A stretch of DNA of 64,000 nt, from NCBI RefSeq assembly GCF_001202025.1, contig NZ_LGHS01000072.1, positions 62,001-126,000 on the forward strand, read 5' to 3'. Positions 17,911-27,296 of the stretch are shown here, in pieces. This DNA is from Pseudorhodobacter aquimaris (GTDB lineage: Bacteria > Pseudomonadota > Alphaproteobacteria > Rhodobacterales > Rhodobacteraceae). Below the pieces are notes generated by a model. It saw only the letters and a list, made by a program, of their open reading frames with translations. It was not told the origin of the DNA and did no database searches. Within the stretch, counting starts at the first letter, position 1; each line of letters begins with the position of its first letter. The translations under genes were made by a program, and so were the position numbers.

Positions 17911-19413
17911 ATGACCAAACCGAACATCCTGATCCTGATGGTGGACCAATTGAACGGCACACTTTTCCCCGATGGCCCCGCCGATTGGCTGCATGCGCCC
18001 AACCTGCGCAAACTTAGCCAACGCTCGGTGCGCTTTGCCAACAGCTATACCGGGTCGCCGCTCTGTGCGCCGGGGCGCGCCAGCTTTATGTCCGGCCAAC
18101 TTCCCAGCCGCACCCGCGTTTATGACAACGCCGCCGAGTTCCAATCCGACATCCCCTGTTTCACCCATCATTTGCGCCGCGCGGGCTATGAATGCACGCT
18201 TTCGGGCAAGATGCATTTTGTTGGCCCCGACCAGATGCACGGGTTCGAAAACCGGCTGACCACCGATATCTATCCCGCCGATTTCGGCTGGACCCCAGAT
18301 TACCGCAAACCCGGAGAGCGGATTGATTGGTGGTATCACAACCTCGGCTCTGTCACCGGTGCGGGGGTGGCCGAGATATCGAACCAGCTGGAATATGATG
18401 ACGATGTCGCCCATCAGGCCAGTCAGAAGCTTTATGATTTGTCACGCGGGTCTGATCGCCCTTGGTGCCTGACCGTCAGCTTTACCCACCCGCATGACCC
18501 CTATGTCGCGCGCCGCAAATATTGGGATCTTTACAATAACTGCGAGCACCTCGATGCGCCCGATGCCATTGCTTACGCCGATCAAGACCCGCATTCGAAA
18601 CGCTTGATCGACGCCTGTGACAGCGACAATTTCAACATCACCACTGACCACATCCGCCGCGCCCGCCAAGGCTATTTTGCCAATATCAGCTATATCGACG
18701 ACAAGATCGGTGAGATTTTGCAGGTCTTGGAGGACACACGCCAAGAGGCGATTATCGTCTTTGCCTCGGATCACGGGGATATGCTGGGCGACCGTGGGCT
18801 TTGGTTCAAGATGAGTTTCTTTGAAGGTTCCGCCCGTGTGCCCTTGATGATCTGCGCGCCGGGGTTGGAGCCGCATCTGAACGAAGCGCCTGTCTCTACC
18901 ATCGACGTCACCCCTACGCTTTGCGATCTGGCGGGGATCGATATGTCAGAGGTGATGCCATGGACGGACGGGCAATCGTTACTGCCTTTGGCCAAGGGCG
19001 CAGAACGCTCGGCGCCCGTGGCCATCGAATATGCCGCCGAAGGGTCGATCACCCCGCTGGTCATGCTGCGCTATGGCAAGTGGAAATACACCCGCTGCCT
19101 TGCCGATCCCGAACAGCTTTTCGACATTGAGGCCGACCCGATGGAGCGCAAAAACCTTGCCCTTGAACCGGCCCATTCGGCCACGCTACAATCCTTTCGA
19201 GCCAAATCCGAGGCCCGTTGGGACCTGCGCGCCTTTGATGCAGCGGTACGCGAAAGTCAGGCGCGCCGCTGGGTGGTCTATGAGGCGCTGCGTCAGGGCG
19301 GCTATTACCCGTGGGATTTCCAACCGCTGCAAAAAGCCTCGGAACGCTATATGCGCAACCACATGGACCTTAACTCGCTTGAGGAAAGCAAAAGATTTCC
19401 GCGCGGGGAATAG
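17911..19413 (+). CDS. betC: choline-sulfatase
   Basis: The enzyme releases choline and sulfate from the osmolyte choline-O-sulfate in the cytoplasm. The 500-residue protein shows the sulfatase motif CAPGR with Cys52 as the formylglycine precursor, the metal-binding MVDQ at residues 10-13 and FASDHGDMLGDRG for the second metal site. The C-terminal extension RRWVVYEALRQGGYYPWDFQ is typical of BetC rather than arylsulfatases. It is divergent from the CocE-like gene and convergent with the osmC gene. betIBA are not adjacent, so free choline would be oxidised by enzymes encoded elsewhere. Confidence 0.88.
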   Translation: MTKPNILILMVDQLNGTLFPDGPADWLHAPNLRKLSQRSVRFANSYTGSPLCAPGRASFMSGQLPSRTRVYDNAAEFQSDIPCFTHHLRRAGYECTLSGKMHFVGPDQMHGFENRLTTDIYPADFGWTPDYRKPGERIDWWYHNLGSVTGAGVAEISNQLEYDDDVAHQASQKLYDLSRGSDRPWCLTVSFTHPHDPYVARRKYWDLYNNCEHLDAPDAIAYADQDPHSKRLIDACDSDNFNITTDHIRRARQGYFANISYIDDKIGEILQVLEDTRQEAIIVFASDHGDMLGDRGLWFKMSFFEGSARVPLMICAPGLEPHLNEAPVSTIDVTPTLCDLAGIDMSEVMPWTDGQSLLPLAKGAERSAPVAIEYAAEGSITPLVMLRYGKWKYTRCLADPEQLFDIEADPMERKNLALEPAHSATLQSFRAKSEARWDLRAFDAAVRESQARRWVVYEALRQGGYYPWDFQPLQKASERYMRNHMDLNSLEESKRFPRGE

Positions 19414-19416
19414 GGG

Positions 19417-19881
19417 CTAATCCTCGATGCGGAATTCCGGTGCATAGGTGACGGGGAAATTGACCGAACGGGCAATGAAACAGACCTTGTGGATCCTGTC
19501 ATGGATCGCGGCTGCTTCACCCATATCGGCACCAAGGGCGACCCAGATCACGGGGCGCAACTGGGCCGAGGTAAGACGCCCCGCGCCCCCCGGCCCCAGT
19601 TCGGCCTCGCCCACGGGGGTATCCTCATAGTGGGTGACGACCACGCCCGCCTCGGAAGCGTAATGCAGATACCACAGCATATGGCAGGCCGAGAGCGCCG
19701 AAAGCAGCAGGTCCTCGGGGTTCATTCGTGACGGATCGCCGCCCATAAGCGGGTCGTTGGAGCAATGCACCAAGGGCTTGCCCGGCACCGCGATATCCCA
19801 TGTGCGGGCATAGGCGCGGTAATGGGCCGTACCCTCACCGCTGTTGCCGGTCCAGATGATCCGGCTCTCATAAGTCTGCAT
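19417..19881 (-). CDS. OsmC-family protein
   Basis: The 154-residue protein has the OsmC/Ohr fold pattern, with NPEDLLLSALSACHMLWYLHYASEAG carrying the first conserved Cys and HDRIHKVCFIARSVNFPV carrying the second. OsmC proteins reduce organic hydroperoxides using these two thiols. The start at 19881 removes a shadow extension. It follows the enoyl-CoA hydratase gene by 19 bp on the same strand, so it appears to be the last gene of the carnitine operon. Its role in that pathway is unclear. Confidence 0.87.
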   Translation of the reverse strand: MQTYESRIIWTGNSGEGTAHYRAYARTWDIAVPGKPLVHCSNDPLMGGDPSRMNPEDLLLSALSACHMLWYLHYASEAGVVVTHYEDTPVGEAELGPGGAGRLTSAQLRPVIWVALGADMGEAAAIHDRIHKVCFIARSVNFPVTYAPEFRIED

Positions 19882-19900
19882 TGAGGACCCCAATGAACAA

Positions 19901-20698
19901 TCAGCGGCCCTTCCAGACCGGATCGCGTTTTTCGGCAAAAGCCCGCGCGCCTTCCAGCTGATCATCCGAAGAATAGAGCCGGTCCACCGTTGAAAACTGC
20001 CGCTTTGTGATGCGGTTCAGGGCGTCCTGGAACTTCATATCCTCGGCCTCGCGGACCACTTCCTTGATCGCGGCATAGACCAGCGGTGGCCCGCTTTCCA
20101 ACAGCCGCGCCAGATCCCACGCCTTGGCATGCAGATCCTCCAGCGGGCAGATCTCCTTGATGAGGCCCCAGCGTTGCGCCTCTTCGGCGTCAAACCAGCG
20201 GCCTGTCAGCAAAAGATCCATCGCGACATGATAGGGAATGCGCTTGGGCAGCTTGATTGATGCCGCATCGGCCACCGTGCCTGAACGGATTTCGGGCAGC
20301 GCGAATGTTGCGGTATCCGAGGCCAAAATCAGATCGCAAGAAAGCGCCAGTTCCAGCCCGCCACCACAGCAGATACCGTTCACTGCGGCGATGACGGGTT
20401 TGTTGAGCTGGGGCAATTCCTGCAAGCCACCAAAGCCGCCCACGCCGTAATCACCATCGACCGCATCGCCGTCGGCGGCAGCCTTCAAGTCCCAACCGGG
20501 GCAAAAGAATTTGTCACCCTGCGCGCGCAGGATACAGACCCGTAGCGCATCATCATCCCGAAAATCGCGGAACACCTCACCCATGACGCGGCTTGTGGCC
20601 AGATCGATCGCATTGGCCTTGCCGCGCGCCAGTGTCACCTCCAGCACGGCGCCCTCTACCCGCGTTAAAATCGGGCCGTCTGTTCGCATGTCCATCAT
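19901..20698 (-). CDS. caiD: enoyl-CoA hydratase/isomerase family, probable crotonobetainyl-CoA hydratase
   Basis: The 265-residue crotonase-fold protein has NKPVIAAVNGICCGGGLELALSCDLILAS forming the oxyanion-hole region, plus FALPEIRSGTVADAASIKLPKRI. It resembles CaiD, which hydrates crotonobetainyl-CoA to L-carnitinyl-CoA. The start at 20698 overlaps the stop of the upstream acyl-CoA synthetase by ATGA. Its place between a synthetase, an acyl-CoA dehydrogenase and a carnitine dehydrogenase supports a gamma-butyrobetaine / carnitine role. A generic enoyl-CoA hydratase is the alternative. Confidence 0.82.
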   Translation of the reverse strand: MMDMRTDGPILTRVEGAVLEVTLARGKANAIDLATSRVMGEVFRDFRDDDALRVCILRAQGDKFFCPGWDLKAAADGDAVDGDYGVGGFGGLQELPQLNKPVIAAVNGICCGGGLELALSCDLILASDTATFALPEIRSGTVADAASIKLPKRIPYHVAMDLLLTGRWFDAEEAQRWGLIKEICPLEDLHAKAWDLARLLESGPPLVYAAIKEVVREAEDMKFQDALNRITKRQFSTVDRLYSSDDQLEGARAFAEKRDPVWKGR

Positions 20699-22689
20699 TC
20701 CATATCCTTCCAGATCACCGCATCGGCGGCCACAGCCCCCGTTTCGCACAGCATCAGCGGGTTGATTTCGATCTCGTTCAAAGTGGTATCATCCATAAGC
20801 GCCTGCAACCGCATAACGACATCGACCAGAGCGGCAACATCAGGCTTGGCGCGCCCGCGATAGCCGTCAAGCAAAGGCCAAAGGCGCAAACGGTGCAAGG
20901 CCTCTTCGACCTCTGGTGCGGTCACCGGGCAAATCAGGGTGACAGTATCGGCCAAAAGTTCGGTCGTGGTGCCGCCGAAACCCAAGGTCAGGGTGATACC
21001 GTAAACCGGATCCTGACGGATGCCGATCATCATCTCGGCCAGAACAGCGGATACCATTTCCTCGGCCAGATAGCCTGTTGCGCCCGGCATCGGGGTTTGA
21101 TCATCAAGCGAGTTCAGCCCCAAACGCACCGCACCGTTTTCGGATTTATGTGCAAAACCATGGCCCTTGAGCGCAAGCGGCGGTGTCAGGGTGTCGGCCA
21201 AGGGGCGCAGGGTCGCCAGATCGGGGGCACTGACACCGCGCGGCACTGGGATGCCCGCGGCCTCAAGGAGCGCCTTGGCGGTGCCTTCATCCAGAAGCGT
21301 AGGACGGGTCGGCTTGCGCGACGGCAAGGGCCGCCACCCCGCCCGACCCGGCGGCGTCTGCGCCGCGGCCAAGGCGCCGAGCGCGGTCTCTAACCCCATA
21401 AGGGGAACTATGCCACGGGCCATCATCTCAATCGCGCGGGATTCCTCAAAGTTTTCGGGCAATGAGGCCACGGGAAAAGCAGGCTTGCCGATGAGTTTGG
21501 CGGCATCCTCAATCGCTTGCAGGGCCGGCTCGAATGACGATGGATCACAAAGGTCGGACCGTGGCGGATCGATCAGGAAAATTCCTGCATCATAGCCTTG
21601 CAGCATAGCGGCAAAGACATCGCGGGTGCGCGGCCCGTCCCCCCAGATAAAGGTATGATAATCCAACGGGTTGGCAATTGTGACAATCGGCCCCAACAGA
21701 TCGCCCAAGGTCTGGCGTTGCGCCTCGGTTGGCGGCTCAAACCCGATGCCGAAACGGTCGGCAAGATCACCGACCAGGCCGGCCTCACCGCCCGAACAGG
21801 ACAAAGAGCACAGGCGGCTGCCGATCTGCGGGCCATGGGCGTGAAAGATCTTCAACGTCTCCAGCAGTTCCGGCATGGTTGCCACCTCGGCCACGCCGGA
21901 TTGCGCCAGAAACGCCGAGGACGCAGCCCCGCCACCGGCCAAGGCCGCCGTATGCGAGGCCGCCGCCAGACGCGCACCCTCGGTCTTGCCCGACTTGAGG
22001 CAAACCACACCCTTGCCCGCCAGCCGCGCCGCCTCGGCCACGGCTGCAAAGCCGGGGGCATCATCAAAACCCTCGACATAAAGGCCCAAGGCCGTCACGC
22101 GATCATCCGCCAAAAAGGCCGCCGACAGTTCCGCCAAGCCAACCTGAGCGGCATTGCCCAGACAGGCGACATAGGCCACCGGAAGGCCGCGCGCCTGCAT
22201 CGTCAGGTTGATCACGATATTGGAGGATTGCGACAGCAGGGCCACGCCGCAGTCCACCCGCCGTCCGCCATGCTGATCCGGCCACAAAAGCGCGCCGTCC
22301 AAGTAGTTGATAACACCATAGCAATTCGGCCCGAGGATTGGCATATCGCCCGCGGCCTTGACCAGATCGGCCTGCAATCCGGCCTCACCTGCCTCGGTCC
22401 AACCGGAGGCAAAGCAAACCGCACCTCCGGCGCCCATCGCCGACAGATCGGCCACGACATCCACAGTGGCATGGCGGTTGACACCGATGAAACTCGCATC
22501 CGGCGCCGCGGGCAGATCGGCCAGAGAGGCATAGGTCTTGATCCCGCCAATCTCGGCGCGTTTCGGATGCACCGGCCAGATGTCACCGGAAAACCCCATC
22601 TTGGCACACTGTGCGATAACATTTTCCGCCCAGACAGAGCCGAGCACAGCAATGGAACGCGGCCGCAAAAGCCGCGACAGATCCTTCAT
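20695..22689 (-). CDS. NDP-forming acyl-CoA synthetase (acetate-CoA ligase family)
   Basis: The 664-residue protein joins a CoA-binding Rossmann domain (LRPRSIAVLGS at the start, PILGPNCYGVINY), a succinyl-CoA-ligase-like flavodoxin domain, and a C-terminal ATP-grasp domain (AKALLEAAGIPVPRG, then PPLALKGHGFAHKSENGAVRLGL). Such enzymes make acyl-CoA from acid, CoA and ATP, yielding ADP. Here it probably activates gamma-butyrobetaine or crotonobetaine. The start at 22689 is 4 bp after the acyl-CoA dehydrogenase stop, so the genes are tightly coupled. Confidence 0.86.
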   Translation of the reverse strand: MKDLSRLLRPRSIAVLGSVWAENVIAQCAKMGFSGDIWPVHPKRAEIGGIKTYASLADLPAAPDASFIGVNRHATVDVVADLSAMGAGGAVCFASGWTEAGEAGLQADLVKAAGDMPILGPNCYGVINYLDGALLWPDQHGGRRVDCGVALLSQSSNIVINLTMQARGLPVAYVACLGNAAQVGLAELSAAFLADDRVTALGLYVEGFDDAPGFAAVAEAARLAGKGVVCLKSGKTEGARLAAASHTAALAGGGAASSAFLAQSGVAEVATMPELLETLKIFHAHGPQIGSRLCSLSCSGGEAGLVGDLADRFGIGFEPPTEAQRQTLGDLLGPIVTIANPLDYHTFIWGDGPRTRDVFAAMLQGYDAGIFLIDPPRSDLCDPSSFEPALQAIEDAAKLIGKPAFPVASLPENFEESRAIEMMARGIVPLMGLETALGALAAAQTPPGRAGWRPLPSRKPTRPTLLDEGTAKALLEAAGIPVPRGVSAPDLATLRPLADTLTPPLALKGHGFAHKSENGAVRLGLNSLDDQTPMPGATGYLAEEMVSAVLAEMMIGIRQDPVYGITLTLGFGGTTTELLADTVTLICPVTAPEVEEALHRLRLWPLLDGYRGRAKPDVAALVDVVMRLQALMDDTTLNEIEINPLMLCETGAVAADAVIWKDME

Positions 22690-22693
22690 TGCC

Positions 22694-23856
22694 TCAGCCC
22701 CCGTGCGCACGCAAAAGCTGACGGCTGATGATGTGACGCTGGATTTCCGAGGTGCCTTCCCAGATCCGCTCTACGCGGGCGTCACGCCAGATGCGTTCCA
22801 GTGGCAAATCATCCATCAGGCCCATGCCGCCGTGGATCTGGATCGCCTCATCCGCGACCATTGCCAGAACCTCGGTTGCCTTCAGCTTGGCCATGGACAT
22901 ATCGGCCTCGGTCACGTTGCCCTCGTCAAAGCGCCAGGCCGCCTCCCATGTCAAAAGCTCTGCGGCCTTCAGCTCCATCGCCATATCGGCCAGTTTGAAG
23001 GACACCCCTTGGAACTTGCCGATCTTCTGGCCGAATTGCTCGCGCTCGGCGGCATATTCCACGGCATGGCCCAAGGCGCGATCGGCGCGGCCAAGGCTGG
23101 TGGCGGCAACTTGCAGGCGCGTGGCCCCAAGCCAGGTATTCGCCACCTCAAAGCCCTTATGCACCTCGCCCAACACCTGCGAGGCTGGCAGGCGGCAATT
23201 GTCAAACTCCAACACGCCATTGGTATAGCCACGATGGCTGACGTTACGATAGCCTTCGCGCACGGTAAATCCCGGCGTGCCTTTGTCGACGAAAAACGCG
23301 GTGATCAGCTTTTTGGGGCCGCGCGGGGTGTCTTCCTCACCGCTGGCCATGAAAACAATCGCGAAATCGGCGATGTCGATATGGCTGATGAAATGCTTGG
23401 TCCCGTTGAGTATCCAATCATCCCCGTCCTGACGCGCGCTGGCCTTCATGCCGCGCAGGTCGGACCCGGCACCCGGCTCGGTCATCGCAAGCAATCCCAT
23501 TTCTCGCCACGGATGCACGGGTGCAGATAGCGTTCACGCTGTTCCTCGGTGCCCGCAAGCAGGATGTTGGAGGGGCGCGCAACACAGGTCCAATGCAGCG
23601 CATAATTGGCGCGGCCCAACTCTCTCTCATAGAGCAGCCATGACAGCGTATCGAGGCCCGCACCCCCGACCTCTTCGGGCATATTCGCCGCATAAAGCCC
23701 CGCCTCAATCGCCTTGGCTTGAATCTCGCGGATCAGATCCATGCGCAGATGGCCCGTGCGTTCGACCTCTGCCTCATGCGGGTAAAGTTCGGCCTCGACA
23801 AAGGCGCGTGTGGTGTCAACGATCATGCGTTGTTCGTCGGTCATTCCAAAATGCAT
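22694..23856 (-). pseudogene. acyl-CoA dehydrogenase (probable gamma-butyrobetainyl-CoA dehydrogenase) split by a frameshift
   Basis: The N-terminal part starts MHFGMTDEQRMIVDTTRAFVEAE at 23856 and is open to IRGEKWDC. The rest continues in another frame from AMTEPGAGSDLRGMKA to the stop at 22694. Adding one G to TTGCGATG around 23485-23492 restores the conserved GEKWDCLAMTEPGAGSD run and a protein of about 387 residues. The restored enzyme has the FAD-linked acyl-CoA dehydrogenase architecture with a terminal IRRDARVERIWEGTSEIQ-like motif (present here as IWRDARVERIWEGTSE). It would desaturate gamma-butyrobetainyl-CoA to crotonobetainyl-CoA. Because every neighbour is intact, the shift may be a base-calling error. 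Confidence 0.8.
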
Positions 23857-23859
23857 GGC

Positions 23860-25314
23860 TTATTTCCTTTGTCCGGTGGCGCGGCCCACGGCCTTGGGGC
23901 GCGGTAAATCGGCATGGGCATTGGCGATGGGCAGCAGCCGGTCCAGAATGGCCTGAGGCGCGGCAGTGGCACGGCCTGCCTTCATATCCACATGCAAGAG
24001 CATCTGTTCGATCGAAGCCACCTCCTGCCCGTCTTTTTGAATGGATACAAAGACATGCAGCCGTTTTTCATCCGCCGACAACACTTGCAATGTGCCGGTC
24101 AGACGGTCGCCAAGCTTGGCCTCGCCGCGGTGCATGATATGGCTCTCGGCGGTGTAATAGCTGTAACCGCTGGCGACATAATCCATATCCGCGCCGATAT
24201 AGCGCAAAAAGGCATCGGTGGTTTCCGACGACGCGTAAAGGTAACGGCTCTCGGTCATATGACCGTTGTAATCGATCCAGCCCGGCAGCACCTGCATATG
24301 CGCCATAACCAAGGGCGCCCCTGCGGGCGGCGTATCCGCAACGGCCACACGGCGGCGCTCGTCATGTTCGCGCAGCACACGGCCCGCCCCCCAATCGCGG
24401 TCTTTCAACGCGCGCAGAAAGCCGACAAGATTGCTGTCGCGGATGCGTTCCAATTCGCGGATGGAATATTGGCCCGATTGCGCATCCGATTGCCCCGCGA
24501 TCAGGTCAACCAATTCCTCGGTAAACTCCGGCACATCGGTCAGCTTGGTCCAGGGCCACTCCAGGCAGGGGCCGAATTGCGCCATGAAATGCTTCATGCC
24601 CGCCTCTCCGCCCGCAACGCGGTAAGTCTCGAACAGGCCCATCTGGCCCCAGCGCAGGCCAAAGCCCATGCGGATCGCCTCATCGATTTCCTCGGTGGTG
24701 GCGACCCCGTCCTTGACCAGCCAAAGCGCCTCACGCCAGACCGCCTCAAGGAAACGGTCCGCGACATGGGCGTCGATCTCTTTGCGGACATGCAAGGGGA
24801 ACATGCCGATTTCACGCAAGATATCCTTGGCCCGTTCAATCGCATCCAGATCACTGACGGCGGAGGGCACCACCTCGGCCAAGGGCAACAGATAGACCGG
24901 GTTGAACGGATGGGCGACAAAGATCATCGCGGGGTTGGCCGCGTTTTGTTGCAGCTCCGACGGTTTGAACCCCGAGGTCGACGACCCGATCAACGTATCA
25001 GGGCAGGATTGCTGGATCTGCGCGAAAACGCGGTGTTTCAGCTCCAACCGCTCGGACACGGATTCCTGAATGTATTCCGCGCCCTCCACCGCATCGGTCA
25101 GGGTGTCGGCCATGGTCAGCACCCCTTCCGCCATCATCGGAAGATCCGAAAGCGCGGGCAAGGCGGCGCGGGCATTGGCCAGCACCTCCTGGATCTTGCG
25201 CTCTGCTTGCGGGTCGGGGTCGAACACCGCGACATCCCAGCCGTTCAGCAAGAACCGCGCGGCCCATCCCCCGCCAATAACCCCGCCACCAATGATCGCT
25301 GCCTTACGTGCCAT
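23860..25314 (-). CDS. lcdH: L-carnitine 3-dehydrogenase fused to a hotdog thioesterase
   Basis: Residues 1 to about 320 are a 3-hydroxyacyl-CoA-dehydrogenase-like NAD enzyme with GGGVIGGGWAARF at the N-terminus, SSTSGFKPSELQ, and the HPFNPVYLLPLAE motif at 136-148. Residues about 336-470 form a 4-hydroxybenzoyl-CoA-type thioesterase with LPGWIDYNGHMTESRY. Carnitine dehydrogenase makes 3-dehydrocarnitine. The fused thioesterase would release betaine from betainyl-CoA formed by the following cleavage enzyme. The 484-residue fusion is known in Rhizobiales and Rhodobacterales carnitine loci. The start at 25314 has a clean Rossmann N-terminus. Confidence 0.92.
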   Translation of the reverse strand: MARKAAIIGGGVIGGGWAARFLLNGWDVAVFDPDPQAERKIQEVLANARAALPALSDLPMMAEGVLTMADTLTDAVEGAEYIQESVSERLELKHRVFAQIQQSCPDTLIGSSTSGFKPSELQQNAANPAMIFVAHPFNPVYLLPLAEVVPSAVSDLDAIERAKDILREIGMFPLHVRKEIDAHVADRFLEAVWREALWLVKDGVATTEEIDEAIRMGFGLRWGQMGLFETYRVAGGEAGMKHFMAQFGPCLEWPWTKLTDVPEFTEELVDLIAGQSDAQSGQYSIRELERIRDSNLVGFLRALKDRDWGAGRVLREHDERRRVAVADTPPAGAPLVMAHMQVLPGWIDYNGHMTESRYLYASSETTDAFLRYIGADMDYVASGYSYYTAESHIMHRGEAKLGDRLTGTLQVLSADEKRLHVFVSIQKDGQEVASIEQMLLHVDMKAGRATAAPQAILDRLLPIANAHADLPRPKAVGRATGQRK

Positions 25315-25345
25315 GCGCCCTATTCCTTTGTTATTTATTTTACGA

Positions 25346-26260
25346 TCAAGCCGACAGCGGCGCGCGCTTTTCAACCTTCAGGCGTTTGCGCACCTCATCC
25401 GGTCCGATCACCCGCGCGCCAAGGCCGGTAATAATGCCTGCGGCCCGTTCCACCAGCTGTGCATTGGTCGCCAAGACGCCCTTATCCAGCCAGAGGTTAT
25501 CCTCTAGCCCGACGCGCACATTACCGCCCGCCAGAACGCTGGCCGCAACATAGGCCATCTGATGCCGCCCCAAGGCGAATGCCGACCAGTTCCAATCCTT
25601 TGGCACATTATTGACCATCGCAAGGAAGGTATTAAGGTCATCCGGCGCGCCCCATGGCACCCCCATGCAAAGCTGTACCAAAACCGGATCGGGGATCACC
25701 CCTTCGGATGCCAACTGTTTGGCCAGCCAGAGGTGGCCGGTGTCAAAGGCCTCGATCTCGATCCGCACACCGGATGCCGCCATGCGTGTTGCCATATCAC
25801 GCAGCATGCCGGGGGTGTTGACCATCACATAATCGGCCTCGTTGAAATTCATCGTCCCGCAATCGAGGGTGCAGAGCTCGGGACGGCATTCGACCACATG
25901 GGCCACGCGTTCCTCGGCACCGATCATGTCGGATGAGGCCGCCATCGCGCCCATTTTCTCAGTGCCGTCAAACATCAGATCGCCGCCCATGCCGGCCGTC
26001 AGGTTCAAGACCACATCGGTGTCGCTGTCGCGGATCCGTTCCGTCACCTCACGGTAGAGCGCGCGGTCACGCGAGGGCTTGCCGGTTTCGGGGTCGCGCA
26101 CATGGCAATGGACCACCGCCGCACCGGCGCGGGCAGCCGCAATCGCGCTTTCGGCGATTTCCTTGGGCGAACGCGGCACATGCGGGCTGCGGTCCTGGGT
26201 GGAACCCGATCCGGTGACGGCACAGGTGATGAAAACATCGCGGTTCATTTCGAGTGGCAT
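25346..26260 (-). CDS. beta-keto acid cleavage enzyme (BKACE, dehydrocarnitine-type)
   Basis: BKACE enzymes condense a beta-keto acid with acetyl-CoA; for dehydrocarnitine the products are betainyl-CoA and acetoacetate. The 304-residue DUF849 TIM barrel has a zinc-ligand pair in VVHCHVRDPETG (His51, His53), DVVLNLTAGMGG, and GNVRVGLEDNLWL near the C-terminus. An ideal GGAGGA ribosome site precedes the ATG at 26260. It is the first gene of the carnitine operon, divergent from the regulator by 70 bp and 31 bp before lcdH. Confidence 0.9.
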   Translation of the reverse strand: MPLEMNRDVFITCAVTGSGSTQDRSPHVPRSPKEIAESAIAAARAGAAVVHCHVRDPETGKPSRDRALYREVTERIRDSDTDVVLNLTAGMGGDLMFDGTEKMGAMAASSDMIGAEERVAHVVECRPELCTLDCGTMNFNEADYVMVNTPGMLRDMATRMAASGVRIEIEAFDTGHLWLAKQLASEGVIPDPVLVQLCMGVPWGAPDDLNTFLAMVNNVPKDWNWSAFALGRHQMAYVAASVLAGGNVRVGLEDNLWLDKGVLATNAQLVERAAGIITGLGARVIGPDEVRKRLKVEKRAPLSA

Positions 26261-26330
26261 GGAAGTCCTCCTGATTTGGCGACAGCTTAACGGGCTTGGC
26301 AAAGGCTGTTTTGCAATTTACGAAGGATTA

Positions 26331-27296
26331 ATGACACAATCCGCAACAATTTTCGCCCCTTCCTCCGCGCCGCTCAGCCTTGCGGTGCTGGTTCTACCGC
26401 AAGCCTCGATCCTTGAGGTGGCGGGCACCTTGGACCCGATGCGCTCTGCCAATCGCCATTTGGGAACCGAGGCTTATCGCTGGCGGGTGCTCTCGCCCGA
26501 TGGCGGTCCCGTGCCCCTGACCTGCGGCATAGAGATCCCCGCCTCGGGCACTTTGAACGATGCGGCGGGGGCGGATGCGCTGGTGGTGGTCGCAGGCTTT
26601 CGTCAGGCCGAGGTGGCAACCCGCCCGCTGATCGCCGCCCTGCGCCGTGCGGCGGGACGGTTTGCGATGATCGGCGGGATTGATGCGGGGCCTTGGGTGC
26701 TGGCGCGGGCGAGGCTGCTGGATGGCTACCGCGCCACCGTGCATTGGGAGGATTTTGAGGATATGGCCGCCGCCCACCCCGAGGTTGACGTGGTCCAGAC
26801 CCGCTATGTCATTGATCGCAATCGTTTCACAGCAGGCGGGGCCGCGCCCGCCGCCGATCTGATGCTGCACCTGATCGCACAGCGCCAAGGCACGCCCCTC
26901 GCCCGCCAGATCGCGGCCAGCTTTATCACCACCCCGCGCGACGGGGCCGAGGCACAGGTGCAACACAGCCGCCCGCGCCTTGATCCGCGCATCGCCAGCG
27001 CCATCGCGCGGATGGATGCGCGGCTGGATGCCCCCGAGCCGGTCGCCGCCACCGCCCGCGCGCTTGGCCTGTCAACTCGGCGTCTGGAAACCCTGTTCCA
27101 AACCGCCCTCGGCCAAAGCCCCGGAGCCTATGCGCTTGGCCTGCGCCTTGCCGCCGCGCGCCGGATGATCACCGACACACACCACCCTTTGGCCGAGGTG
27201 GCGCTGCGCTGCGGGTTTTCCAGCCAATCCACCCTCAGCCGCGCGTTTCAGCGCGCATTCGGGCAGCCGCCCTCCAGCCTGCGCAAGGGCCGGTGA
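26331..27296 (+). CDS. cdhR: GlxA/CdhR-type AraC-family regulator of the carnitine operon
   Basis: The 321-residue protein has an N-terminal class-I glutamine-amidotransferase-like sensor domain (SLAVLVLPQASILEVAGTLDPM to about residue 190) and a C-terminal AraC DNA-binding domain (VAATARALGLSTRRLETLFQ, then ALRCGFSSQSTLSRAFQRAFG). Carnitine regulators CdhR and GbdR have the same layout. Divergent orientation from the operon with a 70-bp shared promoter region strongly suggests local control. The start at 26331 follows a GAAGGA site. The inducer is probably carnitine, inferred from context. Confidence 0.88.
   Translation: MTQSATIFAPSSAPLSLAVLVLPQASILEVAGTLDPMRSANRHLGTEAYRWRVLSPDGGPVPLTCGIEIPASGTLNDAAGADALVVVAGFRQAEVATRPLIAALRRAAGRFAMIGGIDAGPWVLARARLLDGYRATVHWEDFEDMAAAHPEVDVVQTRYVIDRNRFTAGGAAPAADLMLHLIAQRQGTPLARQIAASFITTPRDGAEAQVQHSRPRLDPRIASAIARMDARLDAPEPVAATARALGLSTRRLETLFQTALGQSPGAYALGLRLAAARRMITDTHHPLAEVALRCGFSSQSTLSRAFQRAFGQPPSSLRKGR

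Noticed and set aside
23914-25431. Long plus-strand frame (505 codons) opposite lcdH
   Set aside because: Shadow of the fusion gene on the other strand; biased composition and no domain.
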